Shown in pieces: positions 22,135-32,859 of a DNA stretch of 64,000 nucleotides (the first letter of the stretch is position 1; each line of letters opens with the position of its first letter). The stretch covers positions 1,364,001 through 1,428,000 of the forward strand of contig NZ_CP038498.1 in NCBI RefSeq assembly GCF_012427845.1. The letters run 5' to 3'. The stretch is from Pectobacterium punjabense. GTDB taxonomy: Bacteria; Pseudomonadota; Gammaproteobacteria; Enterobacterales; Enterobacteriaceae. A program made the position numbers and the translations under genes. The notes under the pieces are model-generated. The model did no database searches, was not told the DNA's origin, and saw only the letters and a program-made list of their open reading frames with translations.

Positions 22135-23463
22135 GTGACGGTGAAACAACTTTCCGACTTGCTGCGCCATATGCAGCAAGATTTGCGCGAGCCACAGCCT
22201 GAACGCGCAGGTTTCAGACAAATAACGCGTTCATTACGCCTCAGTGAGGCGGCTGAGTTATTGCCGTGGTTGGCGACTCAGCCTGTGTATCCCCAGTTCT
22301 ATTGGCAGCACCGTCAGGATCGTGAAGAGGTTGCCGTTTGTGGCAAGGTGTGTGGATTTCGTCATATTCAGGACGCTGAGGCATTCCTCGTTCAGCTGCA
22401 GTGCGATCCCGATGTCCGCATCTGGGGGCTGAATGCATTTAACCAGTCGAAAGAAGAGGGCGCTTCGTCGCCCGGCTACCTGTTCTTGCCCCGTGCGGAA
22501 CTGCGACGTCAGGATGATACGCTCAGCCTGAGCATTAACCTGTTCAGTGAAACGTCATTGCAACAGGATGCTGTCGAAGCTTCTGCGTTTATTAACCTGC
22601 TGCTTCCACCCGCGCCATTGCCTCTTTTGCATGCGCAAGTGCAGTCTGTTGCGCATCTGCCTGAGCGTCAGGGGTGGATTGATTTGCTTCAGCGGGCGCT
22701 GCATGACATCAAAACAGGGCTAATGGAAAAAGTCGTTTTGGCGCGGGCAACCACGCTAACCCTGACACAACCGCTACAGGCAACCACTTTTATGGCTGCC
22801 AGCCGTGCGGCGAATCATCACTGTTTCCATTTCATGCTGGCACACGATGCGCGTCATGCGTTTCTTGGTTCCAGCCCGGAGCGGCTTTATCGCCGGCGAG
22901 GGAGCGAATTGGAAACGGAAGCTTTGGCGGGAACGGTGGCAAGCGATCGCGATGCACACAAAGCCGCGGAACTGGCCGATTGGCTGATGAAAGACACTAA
23001 GAATCAGTGCGAGAACATGCTGGTGGTGGATGATATTTGTCAGCGGCTACAGCAATCTGCGCTGTCGCTGGATGTCATGCCGCCAGAAATTGTGCGTTTG
23101 CGTAAGGTGCAGCACCTGCGTCGCACCATTCATGCCACGCTGCGAACCGCGTCTGATAGTGCGTGCCTGAATACATTGCAGCCTACGGCGGCAGTAGCGG
23201 GTTTGCCGAGGCAGGAGGCACGCCGCTTTATTGCGGCTAATGAGCCGTTTGAGCGCGGTTGGTATGCGGGTTCTGCGGGTTACTTGTCGCGTCAGCAGTC
23301 TGAATTCAGCGTGGCACTGCGTTCAGCAGAAGTGCGGGATCATGTTTTGACGCTCTATGCTGGTGCCGGAATTGTGGCCGATTCTGATCCAGAACAAGAA
23401 TGGCAGGAGTTGGAAAACAAAGCTGCGGGGCTGAGATCGCTGTTAGACGGTGATATGTCATAG
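22135..23463 (+). CDS. menF: Isochorismate synthase MenF
   Basis: A 442-aa chorismate-utilising enzyme (anthranilate synthase component I fold) that makes isochorismate for menaquinone. The general-base lysine is in MEKVVLARATT. The Mg and substrate region is visible in LGSSPERLYRR, ETEALAGT, NQCENMLVVDDI, the LQPTAAVAGLPRQEA loop and FERGWYAGSAGY. The start is GTG at 22135; another GTG at 22141 is possible. It is the first gene of menFDHBCE, but a 300-bp gap holding a repeat element separates it from menD. Confidence 0.94.
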   Translation: MTVKQLSDLLRHMQQDLREPQPERAGFRQITRSLRLSEAAELLPWLATQPVYPQFYWQHRQDREEVAVCGKVCGFRHIQDAEAFLVQLQCDPDVRIWGLNAFNQSKEEGASSPGYLFLPRAELRRQDDTLSLSINLFSETSLQQDAVEASAFINLLLPPAPLPLLHAQVQSVAHLPERQGWIDLLQRALHDIKTGLMEKVVLARATTLTLTQPLQATTFMAASRAANHHCFHFMLAHDARHAFLGSSPERLYRRRGSELETEALAGTVASDRDAHKAAELADWLMKDTKNQCENMLVVDDICQRLQQSALSLDVMPPEIVRLRKVQHLRRTIHATLRTASDSACLNTLQPTAAVAGLPRQEARRFIAANEPFERGWYAGSAGYLSRQQSEFSVALRSAEVRDHVLTLYAGAGIVADSDPEQEWQELENKAAGLRSLLDGDMS

Positions 23464-23597
23464 TTTTGTTTTATGGTTGTTGTGCCAGGTACTGGTTTAT
23501 ATCAAAGTCGGCGTGGTAAAAAAAAATATAATAAGGCTGATCGCGATAGTTGTTGAAGGGCAACCAGGCCGCCAACAGTTGGATCAAGAGTATTTGC

Positions 23598-23735
23598 TAT
23601 ACCCTAAATAATTCGAGTTGCAGGACAAATTGGCTTAGCCGATTTGAACGCCGCTTGCGGCGGCCCTTCAGGGTGACGCTCAGAGATGAGCTGAGTATTG
23701 CCAACGCACATGCAGCTTGAAGTATGACGGGAATA
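23598..23735. repeat. MITE-like palindromic element between menF and menD
   Basis: This 138-bp element opens with TATACCCTAAATAATTCGAG and ends with AAGTATGACGGGAATA. The outer 21 bp on each side are an imperfect inverted repeat (CCCTAAATAATTCGAGTTGCA against the complement of TGCAGCTTGAAGTATGACGGG). The interior has hairpins CGCCGCTTGCGGCG, CCCTTCAGGG and CTCAG-agatga-CTGAG-type stems. The ends match a dispersed enterobacterial intergenic repeat I recognise from Pectobacterium, Yersinia and relatives. Elsewhere in the 23464-23763 gap only a TATAAT (23527-23532) without a -35 stands out. Confidence 0.75.
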
Positions 23736-23763
23736 ACCTGCAACCTGAGTTGTTGAGTACATC

Positions 23764-25446
23764 ATGTCAACAAGTGTATTTAATCGCCGCTGGGCTACAT
23801 TGCTGCTGGAATCGCTGACCCGTCATGGCGTCCGGCATATCTGCATCGCGCCTGGTTCTCGCTCTACCCCGCTGACGCTGTCTGCGGCAGATAATCGTGC
23901 ACTAATTTGCCACACGCATTTTGATGAGCGGGGGTTGGGGCATCTTGCGCTCGGGCTGGCAAAGGCTTCGCGTGAACCGGTTGCGATTATCGTGACGTCA
24001 GGTACTGCCGCTGCCAACCTTTATCCGGCAATTATTGAAGCAGGACTGACCGGTGAACGGCTGGTGGTTTTGACAGCCGATCGTCCACCGGAGCTGATTG
24101 ACTGCGGGGCGAATCAGGCGATTCGCCAGCATGCACTGTATGCGTCACACCCCACGCTGGCGCTGGATTTACCGCGCCCTACGCCCGATATTCCTGCTAA
24201 CTGGCTGGTTTCCTCCGTGGATAGTGCGATGGCACGGCTTACGCACGGTGCGTTGCACATTAACTGTCCCTTTGCTGAACCGCTTTACGGTGCTGATGAT
24301 GGCACGGCTTATCAAGACTGGCTGATGACGCTGGGTGACTGGTGGAACAGCCGCGAGCCTTGGCTACGTGAAATGCGCCAGAGTGCGCTGGCGGTGCAGC
24401 CGGACTGGCCGCAGTGGCGGCAGAGGCGTGGCGTTGTCCTCGCTGGGCGTGTGAGCCCCGAACAAGGAACGCGTCTTGCGGCGTGGGCGAGCGAATTGGG
24501 CTGGCCGTTGATTGGTGATGTGCTGTCGCAAAGCGGGCAACCTTTGCCTTGCGCGGATATTTGGCTGGCACACCCTGAAGCGGCAAGTCTTTTACGACAG
24601 GCAGACATCGTCTTACAGTTCGGCGGTAGCCTGACCGGTAAACGCCTGCTGCAATGGCAAGAACAGTGTCAGCCGCAAGAATTTTGGTTAATTGACGATC
24701 TGCCGGGACGACTGGACCCGGCTCACCATCGCGGGCGTCGTTTGGTTGCGGATGTTGGCGAATGGCTGTCGGCGCATCCAGCAGAAAAACAGGCGTCGTG
24801 GGCGGATTTGTTGGTGGATATTGCCGACAGAACGCAGCGGCAGATCGATACGCATCTGGCTTCCCGTTTTGGTGAAGCGCAGCTGGCGCAGCGAATACCA
24901 GCGCTGCTGCCGCCGGATGGGCAGCTGTTTGTCGGCAATAGCCTCGTGGTGCGTCTGATCGATGCACTGGCACAGCTTCCGCAGGGATATCCCGTGTATG
25001 GGAATCGAGGAGCCAGCGGCATCGATGGCCTGATTTCTACGCTGGCTGGTGTACAGCGCGCCACGGCGAAAGCGACGCTGGGCATCGTTGGCGATCTCTC
25101 TGCATTATACGATTTGAATGCGCTGGCGCTGTTGCGTCAGTCTCCCGCACCGCTGGTGCTGATCGTGGTGAACAATAACGGTGGTCAGATCTTTTCCCTG
25201 CTGCCTACGCCGGTTGACCAGCGCGAAGCGTTTTATTGCATGCCACAAAATGTGGAATTCGGACACGCTGCGGCGATGTTTGGCCTGAATTACGGGCGTG
25301 CCGAGAACTGGGAACAACTCGCGGATACGGTGTCAAATTGCTGGACGCAGGGCGGGATCACGCTGCTTGAAGTGGTGGTTGAACCGAAAGACGGCGCGGA
25401 AACGCTCAATGAGCTGGTCGCGCAGGTGGCGGCGTGGGTTCACTAG
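23764..25446 (+). CDS. menD: SEPHCHC synthase MenD
   Basis: A 560-aa thiamine-diphosphate enzyme that joins 2-oxoglutarate-derived succinic semialdehyde to isochorismate. Visible motifs are the substrate-binding APGSRSTPL near the N-terminus, the ThDP-activating Glu in [26 protein letters not shown], the ThDP/Mg motif [12 protein letters not shown] and [14 protein letters not shown]. Length matches E. coli (556). Its last 13 bases overlap the proposed menH start, indicating translational coupling. Confidence 0.97.
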   Translation: MSTSVFNRRWATLLLESLTRHGVRHICIAPGSRSTPLTLSAADNRALICHTHFDERGLGHLALGLAKASREPVAIIVTSGTAAANLYPAIIEAGLTGERLVVLTADRPPELIDCGANQAIRQHALYASHPTLALDLPRPTPDIPANWLVSSVDSAMARLTHGALHINCPFAEPLYGADDGTAYQDWLMTLGDWWNSREPWLREMRQSALAVQPDWPQWRQRRGVVLAGRVSPEQGTRLAAWASELGWPLIGDVLSQSGQPLPCADIWLAHPEAASLLRQADIVLQFGGSLTGKRLLQWQEQCQPQEFWLIDDLPGRLDPAHHRGRRLVADVGEWLSAHPAEKQASWADLLVDIADRTQRQIDTHLASRFGEAQLAQRIPALLPPDGQLFVGNSLVVRLIDALAQLPQGYPVYGNRGASGIDGLISTLAGVQRATAKATLGIVGDLSALYDLNALALLRQSPAPLVLIVVNNNGGQIFSLLPTPVDQREAFYCMPQNVEFGHAAAMFGLNYGRAENWEQLADTVSNCWTQGGITLLEVVVEPKDGAETLNELVAQVAAWVH

Positions 25447-26234
25447 ATTCTCAGGGGCTAGGTTGTCGAACAGTGATGCATGGCGCGGTGGCTCCCATGC
25501 AGCCGTGGCTGGTGTGCCTGCATGGTTTATTAGGCAGTGGCGAGGACTGGCTGCCTGTCCTGCCGTGTTTTCGTGACTGGCCCGTGCTGCTGGTCGATTT
25601 ACCCGGACACGGCACGTCACGAGCTAGTACTACAGCAGATTTTGCCGATATCAGCCGCCAATTAACCGCAACGCTGCTGGCGCAGGGCATCGAACGTTAT
25701 TGGCTGCTGGGCTATTCGCTCGGTGGGCGCATTGCGATGTATCACGCCTGCGACGGGCACCATGACGGCATGCTGGGGCTGCTGGTCGAAGGGGGACATC
25801 CCGGTTTGGCAACGCAAGAACTGCGTACGGAACGTATTCATCATGATGCACGCTGGGCGCAGCGTTTTCGTCAGGAGCCCTTGCCAGAGGTCTTGCAGGA
25901 TTGGTATCAGCAGGCCGTTTTTGCCGATGTGGATTCAGCGCAGCGTGAGCAACTGATAGTACGTCGCAGCGGCAATCATGGCGCGTCTGTTGCGGCGATG
26001 CTGGAAGCGACCTCGCTGGGGCGGCAGCCTTTTTTGGCGGAACGCCTGCGGCATCTGTCGATCCCTTTTGTTTACTTATGCGGTGCCCGCGATGTGAAAT
26101 TTCAGACGCTGGCGGCGCAATACGGCCTGCCGTTACTGAGCATCGCTCAGGCGGGTCATAATGCTCATCAGGCGAACCCAACGGCCTATGCCGAGCGGGT
26201 TCGCTCTTTTCTTTTGCACCCCGTTAAGGACTGA
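25434..26234 (+). CDS. menH: SHCHC synthase MenH (alpha/beta hydrolase)
   Basis: A 266-aa alpha/beta-hydrolase-fold lyase that removes pyruvate from SEPHCHC. The oxyanion region is [14 protein letters not shown] and the nucleophile elbow is GYSLGGRIA. The acid and histidine are in CGARDVKF and [10 protein letters not shown]. The start is uncertain: GTG at 25434 overlaps menD, while ATG at 25476 gives a 252-aa protein, the E. coli length. The latter may well be the true start. Confidence 0.93.
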   Translation: MGSLDSQGLGCRTVMHGAVAPMQPWLVCLHGLLGSGEDWLPVLPCFRDWPVLLVDLPGHGTSRASTTADFADISRQLTATLLAQGIERYWLLGYSLGGRIAMYHACDGHHDGMLGLLVEGGHPGLATQELRTERIHHDARWAQRFRQEPLPEVLQDWYQQAVFADVDSAQREQLIVRRSGNHGASVAAMLEATSLGRQPFLAERLRHLSIPFVYLCGARDVKFQTLAAQYGLPLLSIAQAGHNAHQANPTAYAERVRSFLLHPVKD

Positions 26235-26239
26235 TAACT

Positions 26240-27097
26240 ATGCTTTATCCGAGTGAAGAACTGCTTTACGCCCCCGTTGAATGGCACGATTGCAGCGGCG
26301 ACTTCGCCGATATTCTCTACCATAAATCTATCGATGGGATTGCCAAAATCACCATTAACCGTCCTCAGGTACGCAATGCGTTTCGTCCGCAAACGGTAAA
26401 AGAGATGATTCAGGCGCTCGATAATGCGCGTCATGACGATGGTATCGGGACGATTATCCTGACCGGTGCTGGCGATAAAGCATTCTGCTCCGGCGGCGAT
26501 CAGAAAGTACGTGGCGACTACGGCGGTTATCAGGATGACAGCGGTGTGCACCACCTGAACGTGCTGGATTTCCAGCGCCAGATCCGCACCTGCCCAAAAC
26601 CGGTTGTCGCGATGGTCGCAGGCTATTCCATCGGTGGCGGACATGTGCTGCATATGATGTGCGATCTGACGATTGCGGCAGAAAACGCCATCTTCGGTCA
26701 AACTGGCCCGCGCGTCGGCTCCTTTGACGGCGGCTGGGGCGCTTCTTACATGGCTCGCATTGTTGGTCAGAAGAAAGCACGTGAAATCTGGTTCCTGTGC
26801 CGCCAGTACGATGCGGCACAAGCGTTGGATATGGGGTTGGTGAACACCGTGGTTCCGTTGGCCGATCTGGAAAAAGAGACGGTGCGCTGGTGCCGTGAAA
26901 TGTTGCAAAACAGCCCGATGGCGTTGCGTTGCCTGAAAGCGGCACTGAACGCGGACTGTGACGGTCAGGCTGGCTTGCAGGAACTGGCGGGCAACGCCAC
27001 CATGTTGTTCTATATGACGGACGAAGGGCAGGAAGGTCGTAACGCGTTTAATGAAAAACGCCAGCCTGACTTCAGCAAATTCAAACGGAATCCGTAA
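26240..27097 (+). CDS. menB: 1,4-dihydroxy-2-naphthoyl-CoA synthase MenB
   Basis: A 285-aa crotonase-fold enzyme that closes the naphthoquinone ring of o-succinylbenzoyl-CoA. Oxyanion-hole glycines lie in [16 protein letters not shown] and SIGGGHVLH. The active-site loop is [22 protein letters not shown], which also contains the bicarbonate-binding glycine of the type I enzymes. It starts 5 bp after menH and its stop overlaps the menC ATG by one base. Length is identical to E. coli. Confidence 0.98.
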   Translation: MLYPSEELLYAPVEWHDCSGDFADILYHKSIDGIAKITINRPQVRNAFRPQTVKEMIQALDNARHDDGIGTIILTGAGDKAFCSGGDQKVRGDYGGYQDDSGVHHLNVLDFQRQIRTCPKPVVAMVAGYSIGGGHVLHMMCDLTIAAENAIFGQTGPRVGSFDGGWGASYMARIVGQKKAREIWFLCRQYDAAQALDMGLVNTVVPLADLEKETVRWCREMLQNSPMALRCLKAALNADCDGQAGLQELAGNATMLFYMTDEGQEGRNAFNEKRQPDFSKFKRNP

Positions 27098-28068
27098 TGC
27101 GTCGGGTCACTCTCTATCGTTACAGCGTGCCGATGGAAGCCGGGGTGGTGCTGCGTAATCAGCGTCTGAAAACCCGCGATGGCCTTATCGTTCGCCTGCA
27201 AGACGGTGAACGGTTGGGCTGGGGCGAGATTGCGCCGTTGCCGGAGTTCAGCGTGGAAACGCTGGCAGAGGCGGAATCCGCCGCGCTTGAACAACTGCAA
27301 TCGTGGGCGACGGGGCGAGCATTTTCTGACGATCTTCCGCCGTCTGTTGCCTTTGGATTGAGCTGTGCACAGGCCGAACTGGATCAGCACCTGCCTCAGG
27401 CGGCGGACTATCGCAAAGCGCCGCTGTGTAATGGCGATCCTGATGAACTGTTCGAGATGCTTCAGGCGATGCCGGGCGAGAAAGTGGCAAAGATAAAAGT
27501 CGGTCTGTACGAAGCGGTGCGTGACGGCATGATCGTTAACGTCCTGCTGGAAGCCTTGCCGGACTTGAAGCTCCGCCTGGATGCCAACCGTAGTTGGACG
27601 CGAGCCAAAGCGGACGGCTTCGCCCGCTATGTCGCTCCGTCATTGCGTTCACGTATTGCCTTTCTCGAAGAGCCCTGCAAAACCCGTGACGAATCCCGTG
27701 AGTTTGCGCGGGAAACCGGCATCAACATTGCCTGGGACGAGAGCGTGCGCGAGGCGGATTTTCGGGTGGAAGCCGAGCCGAGCGTGAGCGCGATTGTGAT
27801 CAAGCCGACGCTGGTCGGCAGTCTGGCACGCTGTCAGCAACTGGTGCAGGAAACGCATCAGGCCGGATTAACGGCGGTGATCAGCTCCAGCATTGAATCC
27901 AGTCTGGGTCTAACGCAACTGGCGCGGGTGGCACACTGGCTAACGCCGGGCACGGTTCCAGGGCTGGATACGTTAGATCTGATGCAGGCACAGGTGATTC
28001 AACGCTGGCCGGATAGTACGTTGCCGCTTCTGGCTACCGAGCAAATGGACGTGGTATGGCAATCCTGA
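27097..28068 (+). CDS. menC: o-Succinylbenzoate synthase MenC
   Basis: A 323-aa enolase-superfamily dehydratase that converts SHCHC to o-succinylbenzoate. The catalytic lysine is in [10 protein letters not shown]. The metal ligands lie in [16 protein letters not shown] and IAWDES, and the second lysine is in [10 protein letters not shown]. The ATG overlaps the menB stop (TAATG). The gene ends 13 bp inside menE. Length matches the gammaproteobacterial family. Confidence 0.97.
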   Translation: MRRVTLYRYSVPMEAGVVLRNQRLKTRDGLIVRLQDGERLGWGEIAPLPEFSVETLAEAESAALEQLQSWATGRAFSDDLPPSVAFGLSCAQAELDQHLPQAADYRKAPLCNGDPDELFEMLQAMPGEKVAKIKVGLYEAVRDGMIVNVLLEALPDLKLRLDANRSWTRAKADGFARYVAPSLRSRIAFLEEPCKTRDESREFARETGINIAWDESVREADFRVEAEPSVSAIVIKPTLVGSLARCQQLVQETHQAGLTAVISSSIESSLGLTQLARVAHWLTPGTVPGLDTLDLMQAQVIQRWPDSTLPLLATEQMDVVWQS

Positions 28069-29468
28069 CTGACTGGCCTTGGCGATACTGGGCTAGCCAG
28101 ACGCCCCTGTCTGTTGCATTGATTGAAGACGAAATCCGCTGGAGCTGGCAGGCGCTCGCCCAGCGGGTGGATCGTTTGGCAGAACATCTCACACAGCAGG
28201 GTGTTACCGCTGAAAGCACGGTAGCACTACGTGGGAAAAACAGCGTACAGATGCTGTTCTGTTATTTGGCGCTGTTACAGTGCGGTGTGCGAGTACTTCC
28301 GCTGAATCCACAATTGCCTGATGCATTAACCGAGGCGCTGCTGCCCACGCTGGGTGTGGGCTATGGCCTGTGTCTGAATGATAAGCTCTGGCCGAACACC
28401 GTACGCTCGCTTTCTTTACCATCGGCTTCCTCGTCATTAGGTGATACCGAAGCAACCAACTACACGAGTCGATTATGCTGGCAGGCCGATCGGCTAGCGA
28501 CGCTGACGCTGACATCCGGTTCTAGCGGAATGCCGAAAGCGGTGGTGCACACGTTCGCTGCTCATCTCTCCAGTGCGGAAGGCGTGGTCCAAATAATGGC
28601 ATTTTCCGCCAGCGACAGTTGGCTGTTGTCACTTCCGCTCTTTCACGTATCCGGGCAAGGTATTGTCTGGCGCTGGCTTGCTACTGGGGCGACGATCGTT
28701 GTCCGTGCGCATCAACCGCTGGAAAGCGCACTGCGCGATTGTACCCATGCTTCTCTGGTGCCGACTCAACTGTGGCGACTGCTATCGGAGGAGACATTAC
28801 CTACGGCTCTGAAAGCCGTATTGCTTGGCGGTGCGACGATCCCGCAGGTGCTGACGCAGCAGGCAGAAGCACGAGGCGTAAGCTGCTGGTGTGGTTATGG
28901 TCTGACGGAACTGGCGTCCACAGTTTGCGCTAAACGTGCCGATGGTCGCTCGGGCGTCGGTATGCCGCTACAGGGACGAGAGATCCGGTTGGTGGAGGAG
29001 GAAATTCTGCTGCGTGGCAGCACGTTAGCGACTGGCTATTGGCGTGACGGAAAACTGATCCCGCTGCTTGATGATGACGGCTGGTTCCACACGCGAGATC
29101 GCGGGCGATTTGTCGAGGGTGAGTGGCACATTCTGGGGCGTTTGGATAATCAATTTTTCAGCGGTGGGGAAGGCGTTCAGCCCGAGAATATCGAAGCCGT
29201 GCTGTTGACGCATCCCGACGTTCAACAGGCATGTGTGGTGCCCGTTGAAGATGTGGAGTTTGGCCATCGCCCTGTTGCGGTAGTCGAGGTGGCGCATTCC
29301 ACGACGCTTGATGCGGTGTGCGATTGGCTACAGCCGCAGCTTGCCGGATTTCAGCGTCCGGTAGCGTATTACACGTTGCCAACTGAACTGAAAAACGGTG
29401 GAATTAAGCTTTCTCGCCAGCAGGTGAAAAGCTGGGTCAACGCCATGCGCCATCAGCTCAAACCATAG
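28056..29468 (+). CDS. menE: o-Succinylbenzoate-CoA ligase MenE
   Basis: A 470-aa acyl-adenylate-forming ligase that makes OSB-CoA. The P-loop-like AMP motif is [18 protein letters not shown], with [10 protein letters not shown] and the hinge region [10 protein letters not shown] downstream. The C-terminal lysine lies in [15 protein letters not shown]. The ATG at 28056 is inside the menC 3' end (13-bp overlap). It is the last gene of the men operon, as in E. coli. Confidence 0.96.
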   Translation: MAILTDWPWRYWASQTPLSVALIEDEIRWSWQALAQRVDRLAEHLTQQGVTAESTVALRGKNSVQMLFCYLALLQCGVRVLPLNPQLPDALTEALLPTLGVGYGLCLNDKLWPNTVRSLSLPSASSSLGDTEATNYTSRLCWQADRLATLTLTSGSSGMPKAVVHTFAAHLSSAEGVVQIMAFSASDSWLLSLPLFHVSGQGIVWRWLATGATIVVRAHQPLESALRDCTHASLVPTQLWRLLSEETLPTALKAVLLGGATIPQVLTQQAEARGVSCWCGYGLTELASTVCAKRADGRSGVGMPLQGREIRLVEEEILLRGSTLATGYWRDGKLIPLLDDDGWFHTRDRGRFVEGEWHILGRLDNQFFSGGEGVQPENIEAVLLTHPDVQQACVVPVEDVEFGHRPVAVVEVAHSTTLDAVCDWLQPQLAGFQRPVAYYTLPTELKNGGIKLSRQQVKSWVNAMRHQLKP

Positions 29469-29580
29469 TGCGACTTGGCTTTACACTATTTCATGCTGGA
29501 GTGAAGGCGCGTTTCGGGTAGAATCGGCAGCGATAACATCTTTACACGCGCGTTTAACGACGGTTTTAAGGATATTGAAA

Positions 29581-30120
29581 ATGAAAAGATTTGTGATTGC
29601 CTGTGCGGGAAGCCTGTTGCTTGCAAGTGCTTCTGTACATGCCATTAGCCTTTCCGGGGAAGCAGGCCGTGACTACGCAGGTGCTAGCGCGGGCTTCGGT
29701 CTGGGTATTCCAGGGCTTGCTGGTAACGTGAGCTATTCCCATGGCGACAACAACAATGATGTATACGGTTTTGGTCTGGGGTACACCATCCCTGTTGGCC
29801 CACTTAAGTTGACGCTGGGTGGTAAAGCGCTGTACCTGAATCAGGATCACGGCAATGATGGCTATGGTGTTGCTCTGGGCGGTGGCGTGCAGTGGCCGCT
29901 AAGCCGTCAGTTCTCACTGTATGGTGAAGGTTACTATGCGCCGGATTCATTCTCCAGCCATGTTGACCACTATGTTGAAGGGAAAGCGGGCGTTCGTTGG
30001 CAGGTGTTTGCACCGCTGAGCGTCGATGTCGGTTACCGCTATATCAATATGGCGCGTGAAAACGGCCCAGATAACAAGTTGGCTGATTCTGCCTATATCG
30101 GCGTTGGGCTGAACTTCTAA
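29581..30120 (+). CDS. yfaZ: YfaZ-family outer membrane protein
   Basis: A 179-aa predicted outer-membrane beta-barrel. A signal peptide (MKRFVIACAGSLLLASASVHA) ends near residue 21. Alternating amphipathic strands rich in Gly, Tyr and Asn follow (YGFGLGYTIPVGPLKLTLGGKALY), ending in AYIGVGLNF with the terminal Phe required for BAM-mediated insertion. The ATG at 29581 has TAAGGA eight bases upstream. Function is unknown; similarity is to E. coli YfaZ. In E. coli it neighbours yfaY, found here two genes away. Confidence 0.88.
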   Translation: MKRFVIACAGSLLLASASVHAISLSGEAGRDYAGASAGFGLGIPGLAGNVSYSHGDNNNDVYGFGLGYTIPVGPLKLTLGGKALYLNQDHGNDGYGVALGGGVQWPLSRQFSLYGEGYYAPDSFSSHVDHYVEGKAGVRWQVFAPLSVDVGYRYINMARENGPDNKLADSAYIGVGLNF

Positions 30121-30132
30121 TATACCGTCATA

Positions 30133-30212
30133 CATCAAGCCGCAGGTGTACTGGCTTGATGTCGTGACTGGAAAGAAAAAAGAGCGTGAATGTTGAGTTC
30201 ACGCTCTTTTTT
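30133..30212. terminator. Two hairpins between yfaZ and tyrP
   Basis: The first stem is CATCAAGCC/GGCTTGATG (30133-30161). The second (30177-30212) is AAAAAGAGCGTGAA/TTCACGCTCTTTTTT with a seven-base loop and T-runs on both strands, a good bidirectional terminator for the converging genes. Confidence 0.9.
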
Positions 30213-30236
30213 ATGGCGTGCTTCCTGCACGCGACG

Positions 30237-31445
30237 TTAATTGATTGACGGCAGCCAGCCCGCCACCATCGCTAACTGGATCAGAATAATGCCCACGCCG
30301 CTGGCGAAGATCAGCACCAAGACGGGTGCACCACCGCGGGTCGCGCGCATTTCAGGACGCCGCTTGCGTACCTGCCAGCTCAGCAAGGCGGGAATGAGTA
30401 ACGCTAGCACGGCCAGCGCAATTGCTGCATAGCCCAAGGCCATTACAAAACCTTGCGGATAAAAGAGTGCGAATACCAGTGGTGGAATAAAGGTCAGCAG
30501 GCCCGTCTGCGCGCGCCCTATGACGCTATTCTTACGCTTAAACAAGTCGGCTAAATAATCGAATAACCCTAGCGCCACGCCGAGGAAAGAGGTCGCCAGT
30601 GCCAGATCGGCAAACAGGTGGACGGCGAGTTCAACGTGCGGTGAGGCAACCAGCGTACGAATAGCCTGCATCAACCCATTCAATCCTGCCTGATCGGCCA
30701 AAATAGCATTGAATGTTGAAGAGCTGAGGCTGCCCAACATCACGAGCTGCCAGAAAATATAGGCAATCAGCGGTATCACGCTACCGATAAGAAATATTCG
30801 GCGCAGCTTACGGCTGTCGCCCCCCATGTAGTGGACAATGCTGGGGATGCTGCCGTGAAAGCCGAATGAGGTCAGAATGACGGGCAATGCCGAGAGCGTC
30901 AGACCCTGTTGCAGTGGGAGCGTTAACAGATTGACGCGTTGAATGTGTGGCACCATGACTGCGAGCATGATGACGAGCATCAGTACCTTGCCGCTAAACA
31001 GGATACGGTTAAACAAGTCGACGGAAGACGTGCCGATGCAGACGACCCCGCCGGCAACCAGCGTGAAGAGCAGAATGCCTGCGGACAATGGAAGTGAGTA
31101 GCCACTCCACTGACTAATGCTGCTAGCGAGCAGTTCGCCTGCGCCGCTGATATACGCTGCCGTGAGCGCATACATCAGAAATAGCATACTGAAACCGGTG
31201 ATCCACTGTCCCCAACGGCCGAGATAGATTTTTGCCAACGTGCCTAACCCAGTGTGCGACGGCTGATGTTGATACACTTCGACCAGCAACAAGGCGCTGT
31301 AACACATCAGCGCCCACAGACCGATTAATATCATCAAGGTAGTACCAAACCCGACGCCAGCCGTTGCCAGTGGCATCGCCAACATTCCTGCTCCAATTGT
31401 GGTACCAGCAACGATAAAAATACTGCCAAGAGTACGATTTTTCAC
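30237..31445 (-). CDS. tyrP: Tyrosine-specific transporter TyrP
   Basis: A 402-aa inner-membrane proton symporter of the hydroxy/aromatic amino acid permease family with about eleven TM segments. The N-terminus ([21 protein letters not shown]) and the segment [21 protein letters not shown] are nearly identical to E. coli TyrP. The upstream region has two TyrR boxes in the E. coli tyrP arrangement, which supports tyrosine rather than tryptophan as substrate. Confidence 0.93.
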   Translation of the reverse strand: MKNRTLGSIFIVAGTTIGAGMLAMPLATAGVGFGTTLMILIGLWALMCYSALLLVEVYQHQPSHTGLGTLAKIYLGRWGQWITGFSMLFLMYALTAAYISGAGELLASSISQWSGYSLPLSAGILLFTLVAGGVVCIGTSSVDLFNRILFSGKVLMLVIMLAVMVPHIQRVNLLTLPLQQGLTLSALPVILTSFGFHGSIPSIVHYMGGDSRKLRRIFLIGSVIPLIAYIFWQLVMLGSLSSSTFNAILADQAGLNGLMQAIRTLVASPHVELAVHLFADLALATSFLGVALGLFDYLADLFKRKNSVIGRAQTGLLTFIPPLVFALFYPQGFVMALGYAAIALAVLALLIPALLSWQVRKRRPEMRATRGGAPVLVLIFASGVGIILIQLAMVAGWLPSIN

Positions 31446-31490
31446 CTATTCCTCTATATATAGCGTGGCTATCCAGATATTTTTGGCAGC

Positions 31491-31554
31491 AGGGTAGAGT
31501 ATTCAGTGATTTCTGTCAAAACGCCGTTACGAAGAGTGTAATTTTATATTTACA
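31491..31554 (-). promoter_or_regulatory. tyrP promoter with strong and weak TyrR boxes
   Basis: The strong box is TGTAATTTTATATTTACA (31537-31554; consensus TGTAAA-N6-TTTACA). A weak box TGTCAAAACGCCGTTACG (31514-31531) starts 23 bp away. On the minus strand a perfect -35 TTGACA (31514-31519) lies inside the weak box, 17 bp before TACCCT (31491-31496). In E. coli the weak box also overlaps the tyrP -35, giving repression with tyrosine and activation with phenylalanine. Confidence 0.85.
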
Positions 31555-31665
31555 CCAGAGGCGAGCCATCGGCAGCGGAGCATTATTGGACAGGCTGAAA
31601 GAAATATTGTGTTTGCTCATCCGAGTTTTTAAAGTGGATTCAGGATTATCATCAGGAGTAAAAAA

Positions 31666-32859
31666 ATGCTTAGGGTTGAGATGTTATGTACCGGCGATGA
31701 AGTGCTGCATGGCCAGATTATTGACACCAATGCGGCCTGGCTGGCGGATTATCTGTTTGTGCAGGGATTACCGATGACCAGCCGGATGACGGTGGGTGAC
31801 GATCTCGATGCGCTGGTGACCGCAATCACGCAGCGTAGCCAGATAGCCGATATCCTGATTGTAAACGGTGGGCTGGGGCCGACCAGCGACGATCTCAGCG
31901 CATTGGCGGCAGCTACCGCCGCTGGAGAGGGATTGGTTGAGCACGCCGAATGGCTGGCGCGTATGGAGGCTTTCTTTGCCGAACGCGGTAGAGTCATGGC
32001 TCCCAGCAACCGCAAACAGGCGCAAATCCCTGCCAGCGCGGAAATGGTGGATAACCCGGTAGGCACCGCCTGTGGCTTTGCACTGCAATTGAACAAATGC
32101 CTGATGTTCTTTACGCCGGGCGTCCCCTCTGAATTTAAGGTCATGGTCGATCAGCAAATTATGCCGCGTCTGCGCGAGCGTTTTGCTGTCGCCGATGCTC
32201 CGCTGTGCTTGCGTTTGACGACCTTTGGCCGTTCAGAAAGCGATCTGGCAAGCCAGTTAGATGGTATGGCATTACCGCCGGGCGTGGTGCTGGGCTACCG
32301 ATCTTCTATGCCGATTATTGAACTGAAGTTAACTGGCCCGGCTGCGCAGCAGGAAAAGATGGAGCAACTGTGGGAAACGGTGCGCACTGTAGCAGGCGAG
32401 AATACGATCTTTGAAGGCACAGAAGGGTTACCCGCACAGCTTGCTCGACGCCTTGCCGAACGTGATATGACGTTGGCGGTGAGTGAGCACTTCACGGCGG
32501 GGTTGCTCAACTGGCAGCTCCAGTCTGCAAGTGCTCCGCTGGCTGGCGGAGAGTTGCTGGCAAGCGTTCAAGATGCCAGCCTGTCTGGATTAGCGGGCTA
32601 CGCTCGCCATCTGGCAGAGCGTCAGGGCGCATCGTTAGCGCTGGTGGTCGGCAGCAGGGACGATGCTGAGCTTTCCTTAGCGCTGCATACGCCGGAAGGA
32701 TCTTTCGCCCAAACGATACAGTTCAACGTACAGCGCTACAGCCTGAAAACGCATCAAGAGGTTGTTGCTATGCTGGCGATGAACATGCTGCGCCGCTGGC
32801 TAAACGGCTGGTCAGTCTACGGCGGACACGGTTGGATTACGGTGCTGAAGACGCTGTAG
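31666..32859 (+). CDS. yfaY: CinA-like protein YfaY
   Basis: A 397-aa CinA-family protein. The N-terminal MoaB/CinA domain (1-170) has the family motifs CTGDEVLHGQIIDTNAAWLA and VNGGLGPTSDDLS. The C-terminal domain (about 250-397) corresponds to the NMN amidohydrolase PncC. Active PncC domains carry an AES(C/S)TGG-type motif; here the segment reads AVSEHFTAGLL, so the usual serine is a histidine and one glycine is Ala. Loss of deamidase activity is therefore likely, in keeping with reports for the E. coli orthologue. Physiological role unknown. Confidence 0.88.
   Translation: MLRVEMLCTGDEVLHGQIIDTNAAWLADYLFVQGLPMTSRMTVGDDLDALVTAITQRSQIADILIVNGGLGPTSDDLSALAAATAAGEGLVEHAEWLARMEAFFAERGRVMAPSNRKQAQIPASAEMVDNPVGTACGFALQLNKCLMFFTPGVPSEFKVMVDQQIMPRLRERFAVADAPLCLRLTTFGRSESDLASQLDGMALPPGVVLGYRSSMPIIELKLTGPAAQQEKMEQLWETVRTVAGENTIFEGTEGLPAQLARRLAERDMTLAVSEHFTAGLLNWQLQSASAPLAGGELLASVQDASLSGLAGYARHLAERQGASLALVVGSRDDAELSLALHTPEGSFAQTIQFNVQRYSLKTHQEVVAMLAMNMLRRWLNGWSVYGGHGWITVLKTL

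Noticed and set aside
24260..24973. 237-codon minus-strand ORF inside menD
   Set aside because: Antisense to conserved menD coding sequence; Pro/Ala/His-rich composition typical of a shadow frame in GC-rich DNA.
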